Source of the DNA: Phocicoccus schoeneichii
GTDB lineage: Bacteria; Bacillota; Bacilli; Staphylococcales; Salinicoccaceae
Assembly: GCF_014635565.1 (NCBI RefSeq)
Contig: NZ_BMDB01000001.1
Span: forward strand, 868,001-932,000
Length of the DNA stretch: 64,000 bases
Direction of reading: 5' to 3'
A program made the position numbers and the translations under genes. This document shows, one piece after another, positions 18,694 to 26,518 of the stretch. Position 1 is the first letter of the stretch; every line of letters starts with the position of its first letter. The notes under the pieces are model-generated. The model did not search any database. It worked only from the letters and a program-made list of their open reading frames with translations, and was not told the DNA's origin.

Positions 18694-19325
18694 TGAAAGA
18701 TAATCCTGTTATCTTTCACCCACCACTCTAATCACGAGAGTTGATAGAAAATAAACCCGTTATCTTCCAGATAGCGCCCATACTTGCCTCCTATATAGAA
18801 GATAAGACCTTTATCTTCCAGATAGCACCCACACTTGCCTCCTATATAGAAAATAAACCCGTTATCTTCCAGATAGCACCCATACTTTACTCCTATATAG
18901 AAGATAAACCTGTTATCTTCCAGATAGTGCCCATACTCTACTTCTATATAGAAAATAAACGCATTATCTTCAAGATAGCAGCTACACTTGCCTCCTATAT
19001 AGAAAATAGAGCCTTTATCTTCCAGATAGCGCCCATACTTGCCTCCTATATAGAAAATAAACCCGTTATCTTCCAGATAGCACCCACACTCTACTTCTAT
19101 ATAGAAAATAAACCCGTTATCTTCCAGATAGCGCCCATACTTGCCTCCTATATAGAAAATAAACCCGTTATCTTCCAGATAGCGCCCATACTTGCCTCCT
19201 ATATAGAAGATAAGACCGTTATCTTCCAGATAGCGCCCATACTTGCCTCCTATATAGAAGATAAGACCGTTATCTTCCATATAGCACCCATACTTGCCTC
19301 CTATCTACAAGATAAACACCCGCTC
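18694..19325. repeat. Intergenic array of 51-bp hairpin units (about 12 complete hairpins)
   Basis: This fills the 940-base gap between murB and the siderophore-binding gene. Units recur every 51 bases; the landmark TATATAGAA appears at 18792, 18843, 18894 and so on to 19251, with diverged units at both ends. Each unit holds an inverted repeat (GAAGATAA-5 nt-TTATCTTC, or GAAAATAA on the left) and a spacer like GCCCATACTTGCCTC. The leftmost hairpin, 18694-18718, is in register and is a perfect 10-bp stem (TGAAAGATAA / TTATCTTTCA), though its spacer is unrelated. Because 51 is divisible by three, both strands stay open across the array; I do not regard them as genes. Confidence 0.92.
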
Positions 19326-19371
19326 GACGTCCGACCGTCGGTCACCCGCCAATCTTCTCCCTCCCCCAAAC

Positions 19372-19402
19372 AAAAAACCAACCTCTCGCAAGGTTGGTTT
19401 TA
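19372..19402 (-). terminator. Terminator of the siderophore-binding protein gene
   Basis: ACCAACCT / AGGTTGGT stem with a T6 run on the minus strand, just after the stop codon. Confidence 0.9.
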
Positions 19403-19407
19403 AGTAA

Positions 19408-20475
19408 TTATTTGCTTTCTTGTACGATTGTGTGGATTTCTTCTAATTGGCTCATTGCTGTTTTGTATCCGCCTGAGTTTAGGTACCACGTTACTGAGTC
19501 TAATTCGTAGATTGCGTCGTTTTTGATTGCGTCTACGTTTTTAGTTACTTCAGTTTTGATTACATCTGTTTTTGTTGCGTCTTTTCCATCACTGATTGCT
19601 GCTCCGCGGTCCATCACTAAGATGATTCCTGGGTTATTTTTTGCAACGTATTCGTAACTCACTTGGTTACCGTGTGATGTTGATGCTTGTTTTTGTTCTT
19701 TTTCATCAGGAATTTCACCAGCTGATTTGAAGCCGAGTGCACTATATAAGAAGTCATAACGTCCTTGTGGACCATGTAGAGATAAATCCCCACCATTCGT
19801 TTGAATGAACATCATCTCTTTGTCTGACGCTTCCACTTCTGAATGAATTTCTTCTACCTTGTTATCAAAGTCTTCAACGAGTTTCTTGGCTTCATCTTGT
19901 TTGTCATACATTTCACCTAAGAATGTTGTCATCTTTTTAACATCTTCAAAATAAGTATTTGGGTTCGCAGCTACGTATACAATTTTTGCATTTGGTGCTG
20001 CTTTTTTAAGCTCATCAATAGTATCAGAGTTTGCTTGTCTACCTGAAATCATGATTACTTCTGGATCTAGCATCGCTACTTGTTCGAAGTCTGGTTCTTT
20101 TAAACCACCAAGGTTAGCAAACTTTTCATCTTTGAAATTCTCAAGTTCTTCACCAAGTACTGAGTTGCCGTCACCTTTAGGTAAACCAATAATTTTATCT
20201 TCTAAACCTAATGCTGCGAATGTTGATGCTACACCAAGGTCCATCACTAAAACCTTATCTGAGTTTTTAGGTAGTTCTACTGTTTCTTTAACCGCTTCAG
20301 TATCAGAGTCTCTCTCTGTACCTAATGATAATTCATAACTGTTTTCGTAAGTGACTGTCTCAACCTCACCCTTACCTGATTTATCGTCAGATGATGTCTC
20401 TTCTGCCTTACCACATGCTGCAATGATTAAAACACTCATAAATAATACGAGTAAACTTACTTTTTTGAAATTCAT
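19408..20475 (-). CDS. sstD: Siderophore-binding lipoprotein of an SstABCD-type importer
   Basis: A 355-residue class III (FecB/FhuD-type) binding protein. A signal peptide with lipobox IAAC anchors it; two lobes follow, joined by a long helix. VLVMDLGVASTFAALGLEDKIIGLP, DPEVIMISGRQ and ILVMDRGAAI are typical of the fold. It probably captures a catecholate-type siderophore or other ferric chelate, as suggested for S. aureus Sst; the ligand is inferred. The start at 20475 is chosen over an upstream ATG because the signal peptide begins here. It is the last gene of the four-gene transport operon. Confidence 0.88.
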   Translation of the reverse strand: MNFKKVSLLVLFMSVLIIAACGKAEETSSDDKSGKGEVETVTYENSYELSLGTERDSDTEAVKETVELPKNSDKVLVMDLGVASTFAALGLEDKIIGLPKGDGNSVLGEELENFKDEKFANLGGLKEPDFEQVAMLDPEVIMISGRQANSDTIDELKKAAPNAKIVYVAANPNTYFEDVKKMTTFLGEMYDKQDEAKKLVEDFDNKVEEIHSEVEASDKEMMFIQTNGGDLSLHGPQGRYDFLYSALGFKSAGEIPDEKEQKQASTSHGNQVSYEYVAKNNPGIILVMDRGAAISDGKDATKTDVIKTEVTKNVDAIKNDAIYELDSVTWYLNSGGYKTAMSQLEEIHTIVQESK

Positions 20476-20553
20476 TTCTTTTAAAGTCCCTTCCTTAGCC
20501 CCCACTAAATTTTGAACTATAGTGCACACACCACCTCCTTTAAGAGATTAGGT

Positions 20554-21348
20554 TTACACTCCAAATAATTCTTTAGATTCTGCTTCCTCGCCATCGAAAT
20601 AAATACAGATCTGGTGCCCACAAATATTTTGAATTTGGATATCCATTTCGTATATTTCACGCAGGATGTTTTCTTGGATCACTTCATCTTTTGTCCCACT
20701 GATTGCGAGTTTGCCATCTTTTAACGCAACGATATTATCAGAATAACATGACGCAAAGTTAATATCGTGAATCACAATAATAATCGTTTTGTTTCTTTCT
20801 CTACATAGACGTCTCAAAATTTGCATGATTTGCACGGAGTGCTTCATGTCTAAGTTATTGAGTGGCTCATCTAAAAAGATATATTCCGTGTCTTGTGCGA
20901 TTGTCATTGCAATATATACACGCTGTCTTTGACCCCCTGAGAGTTCATCAATCATGCGATCTTCGAATTCTCCGAGCCCCATATATTTAATTGCCTCGTC
21001 AATCTTATCGTTGTCTTCTTGTTTTAATCGACCTTTACAATACGGATAACGGCCAAACGCAATCAGTTCGCGTACCGTTATATTTAAATCCAGGTTGTTA
21101 CTCTGCTTTAAAATTGAGATTTTTTTAGCGAGTTCATTATCTGGCTTCGTAAATAAATCTTCACCTTCAAGCAAAACTTCTCCTGAGTTTTTATCTAAAA
21201 GACGTGTCACCATTGAGATAACCGTACTCTTACCTGCTCCGTTTGGTCCAATTAGGGATAGAAGCTTCCCCTTCTCTATATCTAGTGATACATCTTCAAC
21301 TACTTTTTTCTCTCCATATGCCTTTGACAGGCCTCTAATTTGGATCAC
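20554..21348 (-). CDS. sstC: Siderophore ABC transporter ATPase
   Basis: A 264-residue FecE/FepC-type ATPase: Walker A GPNGAGKST, Q-loop LKQSNNLDL, signature LSGGQRQRVYIAMT, Walker B YIFLDEPLNNLD and the switch His in IIVIHDINFA. It powers ferric-siderophore import through the two permeases encoded just upstream. It overlaps the preceding permease gene by four bases. Confidence 0.92.
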   Translation of the reverse strand: MIQIRGLSKAYGEKKVVEDVSLDIEKGKLLSLIGPNGAGKSTVISMVTRLLDKNSGEVLLEGEDLFTKPDNELAKKISILKQSNNLDLNITVRELIAFGRYPYCKGRLKQEDNDKIDEAIKYMGLGEFEDRMIDELSGGQRQRVYIAMTIAQDTEYIFLDEPLNNLDMKHSVQIMQILRRLCRERNKTIIIVIHDINFASCYSDNIVALKDGKLAISGTKDEVIQENILREIYEMDIQIQNICGHQICIYFDGEEAESKELFGV

Positions 21349-22316
21349 TTGCGACTCCTCCTTAGCATTAGATAGATGAAGTACACGCCACCTATCAAGT
21401 TAATAATAACACTTAATTCAATGTTATTCTTGAAAATAAACTGTACGACCATCTGTCCGATGAGCAGTGCGATGACACTGATCAGCGCTGTGCCTATAAT
21501 TATATAAAAATGTTTATATGTTTTAAAAATCTCATGTGCAAGGTTAACGACGAGTAATCCTAAGAACATAATCGGCCCAACGAGTGCAGTCGATGCGGAT
21601 ACTAACACTGCAACGATGATGAGTAAGAATGATACTTTTCGGTCGTAATTCACACCAAGATTAATGGCCGTGTCACGTCCTAAAGACATCACGTCAAGCG
21701 AGTGGAAATCCAACAAGATAATGATAATCATGATGAAAACAATGATACTTGTGATAAGGAGCAGTCTTTCGTTCGTAGAACTGAAGCTACCAAACAAGTT
21801 ATTTTGTAAAATCATGAAATCTTCTGGGCTGATTAGCACCTGCATGAATGTGGATAGATTCTGGAAGAAAGTTCCCAAAATAATCCCGATAAGTAACAAG
21901 ATAAACACATTGTTTTTAGTAAGTTTGAATAAATATTTAAATACAAATACTGTAAACAGAACGAGCAATCCCATACTTAAAAAATAGTTGTATGTTGAAT
22001 TTAAAAGTAGAGGTGAACTTACGCCTGCAATAAATATAATTGTTGTTTGTATAAACACATACACAGAATCGAGACCCATGATGGATGGTGTTAAGATTCT
22101 GTTCTTTACGATTGTTTGAAAGATGACCGTTGAGATTCCAATCGCTACGGCGACGACAATAATCGAGCCGGTACGTAAAACTCTGGACGGTAATTGATAA
22201 TGGATAATCTGGAAGTTTATCCCGTAAAGTAGATAAAACACAACCAACCCAAGTGATACGAGCCCAAGTACGATGAGCAAGATGTTATTTTTTCTATTAT
22301 CACTGTGTTTATGCAT
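21345..22316 (-). CDS. sstB: Siderophore ABC transporter permease (second subunit)
   Basis: A 323-residue FecCD-family permease with about nine to ten membrane segments and the cytoplasmic coupling region SLGRDTAINLGVNYDRKV followed by GPIMFLGLLVVNLAHEI. It pairs with the other permease to form the membrane channel. It overlaps the upstream permease gene by eight bases and the ATPase gene by four, so the operon is tightly coupled. Confidence 0.92.
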   Translation of the reverse strand: MHKHSDNRKNNILLIVLGLVSLGLVVFYLLYGINFQIIHYQLPSRVLRTGSIIVVAVAIGISTVIFQTIVKNRILTPSIMGLDSVYVFIQTTIIFIAGVSSPLLLNSTYNYFLSMGLLVLFTVFVFKYLFKLTKNNVFILLLIGIILGTFFQNLSTFMQVLISPEDFMILQNNLFGSFSSTNERLLLITSIIVFIMIIIILLDFHSLDVMSLGRDTAINLGVNYDRKVSFLLIIVAVLVSASTALVGPIMFLGLLVVNLAHEIFKTYKHFYIIIGTALISVIALLIGQMVVQFIFKNNIELSVIINLIGGVYFIYLMLRRSRK

Positions 22317-23274
22317 GCTTCACCCTCCTAAAGATCAGAACTAGGAAAATGAGGCTGCCGATAACTGCGATAACGAGTCCGACTGAAACTTCGTACGGAT
22401 AGATGATGATGCGTCCTAAGATGTCGCAAATCATAACAAATATCGCGCCGAGCACTGCGGTTATAAGTATCGTACTCCGCAAATGATCCCCTTTAAATAT
22501 CGATACGATGTTAGGAACGATTAAACCTAAGAAGGGTAGCATCCCAACCGTTACGACAACGACTGCAGTGATTGCAGCTGTGATGAATAAACCAATATTT
22601 ACGACACGTTTGTAATTAAGTCCGAGGTTTTTGGAAAAATCCTCTCCCATTCCGGCTACTGTAAACTGGTGTGCGTAAAAAATCGCGATGATGAATAATG
22701 GAATACTGATGTATAAGACTTCGTAACGACCCGTCACTAGTGTCGAGAAACTTCCGTGCATCCAACTTGCGATAGACTGTAAGTTATTCGTGCGTAGTGC
22801 TAAGAAAGTTCCGATTGATGCCACGACACTCCCGAGCATAAGCCCAATGAGCGGTACAAAGATAATATCTTTAAACTGAATTCTCGTGATGATTTGCATG
22901 AAAATGAGTGTCCCTGTTAAAGCGAGCATAGCTGCAAATCCGAGTTTATATAACATGCCGATACTTGGGAAAAAAATCATCCCGATCAAGATACCGAGTT
23001 GTGCCCATTCCATTGTCCCTGCAGTTGTTGGCGACACGAATTTGTTACGTGTCAGTTGTTGCATGATGAGACCACAAGTTGCGAGTGCTGCCCCTGCTAT
23101 AATAATGGAAACTGTTCTTGGTATCCGACTATGTATTAAAACGGATATCTGTTGTTCATCTAGTGAAAAAACATCTTTTATTGGCAGACTGCTGACTCCT
23201 ACAAACAAGGATATCACCGATAAAATGATAAGCAAGATGATCATGATATCTAACCTGAATAATTTCTTAACCAT
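22309..23274 (-). CDS. sstA: Siderophore ABC transporter permease (first subunit)
   Basis: A 321-residue FecCD-family permease, first gene of the operon. Typical features are SRIPRTVSIIIAGAALATCGLIMQQ near the N-terminus, the coupling loop GEDFSKNLGLNYKRV and GMLPFLGLIVPNIVS. The start ATG has AGGCGG upstream, and a near-perfect Fur box sits between the promoter region and the ribosome site, so iron should repress the whole unit. The order permease-permease-ATPase-lipoprotein is that of S. aureus sstABCD. Confidence 0.92.
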   Translation of the reverse strand: MVKKLFRLDIMIILLIILSVISLFVGVSSLPIKDVFSLDEQQISVLIHSRIPRTVSIIIAGAALATCGLIMQQLTRNKFVSPTTAGTMEWAQLGILIGMIFFPSIGMLYKLGFAAMLALTGTLIFMQIITRIQFKDIIFVPLIGLMLGSVVASIGTFLALRTNNLQSIASWMHGSFSTLVTGRYEVLYISIPLFIIAIFYAHQFTVAGMGEDFSKNLGLNYKRVVNIGLFITAAITAVVVVTVGMLPFLGLIVPNIVSIFKGDHLRSTILITAVLGAIFVMICDILGRIIIYPYEVSVGLVIAVIGSLIFLVLIFRRVKHA

Positions 23275-23289
23275 AAGTAACCGCCTAAT

Positions 23290-23304
23290 TGATAATGATT
23301 CTCA
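23290..23304. promoter_or_regulatory. Fur box of the sst operon
   Basis: TGATAATGATTCTCA matches 13 of 14 specified positions of the 7-1-7 consensus TGATAATNATTATCA. It lies 16 bases upstream of the sstA start codon. Confidence 0.88.
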
Positions 23305-23422
23305 ATAAAATCTATCTTAATTATACACAAGCTCTATGTATTTACCAATCTTTCTTGATGGTTTTTCAGAATTTTGTCACAGAACTTGATCTACGTCATA
23401 TCATATATAGAATTTTACAAAT

Positions 23423-23463
23423 AAGAAAACACACCTATCATCTATGAAATCGATGTAGGCGTG
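23423..23463 (-). terminator. Terminator of the SDR-like gene
   Basis: CACGCCTA-CATC / GATGATAGGTGTG stem (with a G-U pair and a bulge) followed by TTTTCTT on the minus strand. Confidence 0.75.
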
Positions 23464-23471
23464 CCTAATTT

Positions 23472-24134
23472 CTAATGAATCGTGATTGATTTACCTGGTT
23501 GATATGAAGCATTTCCTTCTAATATTTCCAAGATGATGCGCGTTGCACTCACATCGTTTGTCTCAAACGTATCTTCGCTATTTTTAGGTCGATAGCTGAG
23601 AGTATATACGTCGATATCTTCTTTGCTGAGCTCTTCTGTCATCGACTTTGTCAAGCCTTTGATGGCACCTGTAATTGTGTAATATAAGTTGTGTTCGAAC
23701 ACATCATCAGTTGTTGGTTCAACAACGTTAATAATCTCGGCACGCTCGCCGTCACGCAGTAAGTTACGGAGCGTACGTATTCCGAGATACGCACCCCAAG
23801 CATGTTCATGCATCAAGCGGTTAAACTCGTCATACGAGACATCGTAAATCGAGTTATTTTCAGTATGAATAGAATGGATAAACACAATCCCATCCAGACC
23901 ATCGAACGTTGAGTCAATCTTTTCAACCATGTTTAGCCAGTCGATTTCTTTCGATTGTTCGAGTAAAAACACTTCATGGTGAACAGAACTTATTTCATTT
24001 ATTTCTTCGAGTAATTTTTCGAGTTCAGAATAATTGTCTCCTGATAAAATTAAACTATGATTTTGTTTTGCGAGTTCTACAGAAAGACTTCTTCCAAGTG
24101 AAGACAGCGCATCTGTGATGATATAGGCTTTCAT
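23472..24134 (-). CDS. SDR-fold protein lacking the catalytic Lys
   Basis: A 220-residue short-chain dehydrogenase/reductase-like protein. The N-terminal Rossmann part is degenerate (TDALSSLGRSLSVELA in place of TGxxxGIG). The usual YxxxK active site reads YYTITGAIKG: Tyr is present, but the Lys position is Gly. The late region (SMTEELSKEDIDVYTLSYRP) is typical of SDRs. It may bind a nucleotide without catalysing hydride transfer, or use another residue. The ribosome site is GGAGG. It is transcribed alone between the sst operon and the YtkA-like lipoprotein gene. Confidence 0.75.
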   Translation of the reverse strand: MKAYIITDALSSLGRSLSVELAKQNHSLILSGDNYSELEKLLEEINEISSVHHEVFLLEQSKEIDWLNMVEKIDSTFDGLDGIVFIHSIHTENNSIYDVSYDEFNRLMHEHAWGAYLGIRTLRNLLRDGERAEIINVVEPTTDDVFEHNLYYTITGAIKGLTKSMTEELSKEDIDVYTLSYRPKNSEDTFETNDVSATRIILEILEGNASYQPGKSITIH

Positions 24135-24232
24135 TTTTAAACCTCCAAAATAACTTGTCGCTCTATTATATCATCAATTGAAACTTCGTTCATTTGTGAT
24201 AATTTTTCTTTGGCGAGTGGGTTTTTATCTAC

Positions 24233-24259
24233 AAAAAAAGACCGAGCAAATGCTCAGTC
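24233..24259 (-). terminator. Terminator of the YtkA-like lipoprotein gene
   Basis: GACTGAGC / GCTCGGTC stem with a four-base loop and T7 on the minus strand. Confidence 0.88.
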
Positions 24260-24262
24260 CAA

Positions 24263-24667
24263 TTATTTTACAGTAACTTCTTCAATTGGCATCGTATGTT
24301 GGTGCATCGCGTCTGTGTGCGCGATCACTTCGTATGTACCCGCCTCTTCAAATGTATAGTCGATTGTGTAATCACCGTTATCTTGATACTCACCGTCTAC
24401 CATTGCAATACTCTCGTCACCTTTTTTCACTTCAAACATCATGCTGTCTGCTTCAAGTGGCTCGCCGTCCATAAATACGTGTGCCTTGAATTCCACCGCT
24501 TCACCAGCTGTGATTTCAGACGGAACTGTAAGTTCCACTTCTAAAGGATGAACCTCATCCGTGTTTTCATGCATCGAGTGATCTTGGTTGTCAGCATCAG
24601 AATTACCACAAGCAGCGAGCGTCACCGCGATGATTGTTGTCATAAATAATGTTAAAAATCTTTTCAT
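24263..24667 (-). CDS. YtkA/FixH-like lipoprotein
   Basis: A 134-residue lipoprotein from ATG 24667 (AGGAG upstream). A lipobox LAAC is followed by an acidic, His-rich linker (DNQDHSMHENTDEVH), then a beta-sandwich YtkA-like domain (about 45-134) with VPSEITAGEAVEFKAHVFMDGEPLEADSM cut short here by the loop, and DNGDYTIDYTFEEAGTYEV. The His/Met content (HSMH, DAMHQHTM) hints at metal, perhaps copper, but this is inference. It is monocistronic. Confidence 0.8.
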   Translation of the reverse strand: MKRFLTLFMTTIIAVTLAACGNSDADNQDHSMHENTDEVHPLEVELTVPSEITAGEAVEFKAHVFMDGEPLEADSMMFEVKKGDESIAMVDGEYQDNGDYTIDYTFEEAGTYEVIAHTDAMHQHTMPIEEVTVK

Positions 24668-24849
24668 CAAACTCTCTCCTTTAACAAAAGATTAGCACAT
24701 CGCTCGTTACCGGTGCGTATTAAAATATGTCAATTTGTAGAATTAGGGAGATAAAAACACGGTTGCTGGAAGGTTCGGGGCGGACCTGTGTGTTTGCGAC
24801 AGCTGAATAGGACATATAAGCCACTGAGCTAGAATCTCATGACGTATTT

Positions 24850-25385
24850 TTGAGAGGAATGATACATATTGCTCTGGAATTTAGAGTTACATGTTGTATT
24901 CGTGACCGAAATGATACATGAGATTCAAGAATATAGAATTACATGTCCTAATCGTAGCGTGGTTTCTATGAACTCTGAATTCCACGACTTGATTAGTTCC
25001 TAATCGTGGCGTGGTTTCTATGAACCCTGAATTCCACGACTTGATTAACTCTTAATCGTGACGTGGTTTCTATGAACTTTGACTTCCACGACTTGATTAA
25101 CTCTTAATCGTGACGTGGTTTACTCGAACCCTGAATTCCACGACTTGATTAACTCTTAATCGTGACGTGGTTTCTATGAACTTTGAATTCCACGACTTGA
25201 TTAACTTCTAATCGTGGCGTGGTTTCTATGAACTCTGAATTCCACGACTTGATTAACTTCTAATCGTGACGTGGTTTACTCGAACCTTGAATTCCACGAC
25301 TTGATTAACTCCTAATCATCACATGGTCTGTGCAATTCCATGGTTTGACATGACGATTAACTCCTAATCGTCACGCAGTTACCCA
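24850..25385. repeat. Intergenic array of 52-bp hairpin units (about 9 clear units, 2 diverged)
   Basis: It occupies most of the 845-base gap upstream of the YtkA-like gene. The landmark TAATC(G/A)T recurs at 24949, 25001, 25053, 25105, 25157, 25209, 25261, 25313 and 25365, exactly 52 bases apart. Two more diverged units (landmark AATGATACAT at 24858 and 24910) keep the period. Each unit contains CGTGG-19 nt-CCACG nested between TTAATC and GATTAA. In the unit at 25313 the stem is CATGG / CCATG, a matched change on both arms. The period is not a multiple of three, so it is not coding. The flanks 24671-24849 and 25386-25470 show nothing else. Confidence 0.92.
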
Positions 25386-25472
25386 AAATACAAATTTCTA
25401 AGTGACATTCATCGGGAGTCCGTGTGTTTATCTCTATACTCAGATTATTTAACAAGATAAAAAGCTGCAATC

Positions 25473-25506
25473 AAAAAAGCACCCACCATCAGATGATAGT
25501 GGATGC
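25473..25506 (-). terminator. Terminator of the nrdIEF operon
   Basis: GCATCCACTATCA / TGATGGTGGGTGC stem (two G-U pairs) with a two-base loop and T6 on the minus strand. Confidence 0.88.
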
Positions 25507-25516
25507 GTCAACATTA

Positions 25517-26500
25517 TTAGTTGTCGAATATGAAGTCTTCGTCTTGTAATGGTTCGACGTTTAGTGCGAGCACGTAGCCGTCTCCTTTTACTGAGAAGAA
25601 GTCGTGGTTTTTAGTTGTTGTATCGAGTGCGTTCTCGATGATTGGGTTGAAGCCTTTTTCTTCAAAGTATGGTGGGTACCCTAAGTTTGCGAGTGCTCTG
25701 TTTCCGTTGTATTTAACGTAGTTGAGCACGTCTTCTGTGAGTCCGATTTTGTCGTACAGACTCTTAGTGTATGCCTCTTCATTTTGGTAAAGGCCTTCGA
25801 GTAATTCGTACATTTCTTTTTCAGCACGTTCTTGTTCGTCTGGAGTTAGTTTTTGGAATACTGTTTGTGCGTCAAGTCCAGTGAACACTCCGTGGATGGA
25901 TTCATCAAGTAAAATCTTACGAATGATTTCACCACTTGTTACCATACGCCCGTTTCCTGCTAAGTACAGTGGGTAATAGAATCCTGAGTAGAACAGGAAT
26001 GATTCTAAGAACACTGATGCAACGCGTGCCATGTATTGATCATACATTGACGGATTTGGATCGAATAACTTGTGGTAACGTCCAACGATTTCTTGTGCTT
26101 TGTATTTTAAGTGGGGGTTCTTTAATACCCATTCATCTAATAGTTCGTTCGTTTCTTTAGTCGAAATTAATGTTGTAAAGATGTGAGAATATGATTTCGC
26201 GTGGATTTGCTCCATCATACCCATGAACGAGTATACTGCTTTCTTACGTAAGTCGTCTGTGTGCAAGAGGATCAACGGCATACCGTCATCTGCTTGGTGC
26301 GTGTCGAGTCCTGTAAGTCCAGCAAGTACTTTCTTGAACGTTTCTTTTTCGTCGTCTGATAAACCAGCCCATGATTTAATGTCTCGGGATACAGAGAATT
26401 CTGTATCCACCCACATTTGAGCTAAGTTTTGTCTCCAGAACACGAGAGTTGTATCTTCTTCAACGTTCCAGTTAACAGCTTTCATCGATTGCTCTTTCAT
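25517..26500 (-). CDS. nrdF: Class Ib ribonucleotide reductase, beta subunit
   Basis: A 327-residue small subunit holding the dimetal-tyrosyl radical cofactor. Metal ligands sit in the helices around LTGLDTHQADDG, MEQIHAKSYSHIF and IRKILLDESIHGVF. The start at 26500 is preferred because GGGG lies 8-9 bases upstream; the ATG six bases earlier is too close to that site. NrdF is loaded with manganese with help from NrdI. It lies 18 bases after nrdE in the nrdIEF operon. Confidence 0.95.
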   Translation of the reverse strand: MKEQSMKAVNWNVEEDTTLVFWRQNLAQMWVDTEFSVSRDIKSWAGLSDDEKETFKKVLAGLTGLDTHQADDGMPLILLHTDDLRKKAVYSFMGMMEQIHAKSYSHIFTTLISTKETNELLDEWVLKNPHLKYKAQEIVGRYHKLFDPNPSMYDQYMARVASVFLESFLFYSGFYYPLYLAGNGRMVTSGEIIRKILLDESIHGVFTGLDAQTVFQKLTPDEQERAEKEMYELLEGLYQNEEAYTKSLYDKIGLTEDVLNYVKYNGNRALANLGYPPYFEEKGFNPIIENALDTTTKNHDFFSVKGDGYVLALNVEPLQDEDFIFDN

Positions 26501-26518
26501 ATTCATTCCCCTTCAAAG

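Noticed and set aside
18732-19403. Long open frames on both strands (183 and 220 codons) with 17-residue repeats such as YIENKPVIFQIAPILAS
   Set aside because: The openness follows from a 51-base period (17 codons) without stops; both strands are equally open, there is no ribosome site, and the units are built around a palindrome. Treated as a non-coding array.
23356-23371. CodY-like box (TTTTTCAGAATTTT) between sstA and the SDR-like gene
   Set aside because: Only about 11 of 15 consensus positions match in a very AT-rich gap, which is expected by chance.
18694-25385. CRISPR arrays
   Set aside because: In both arrays the spacers between palindromes are nearly identical from unit to unit, apart from diverged end units, and no cas genes are nearby.
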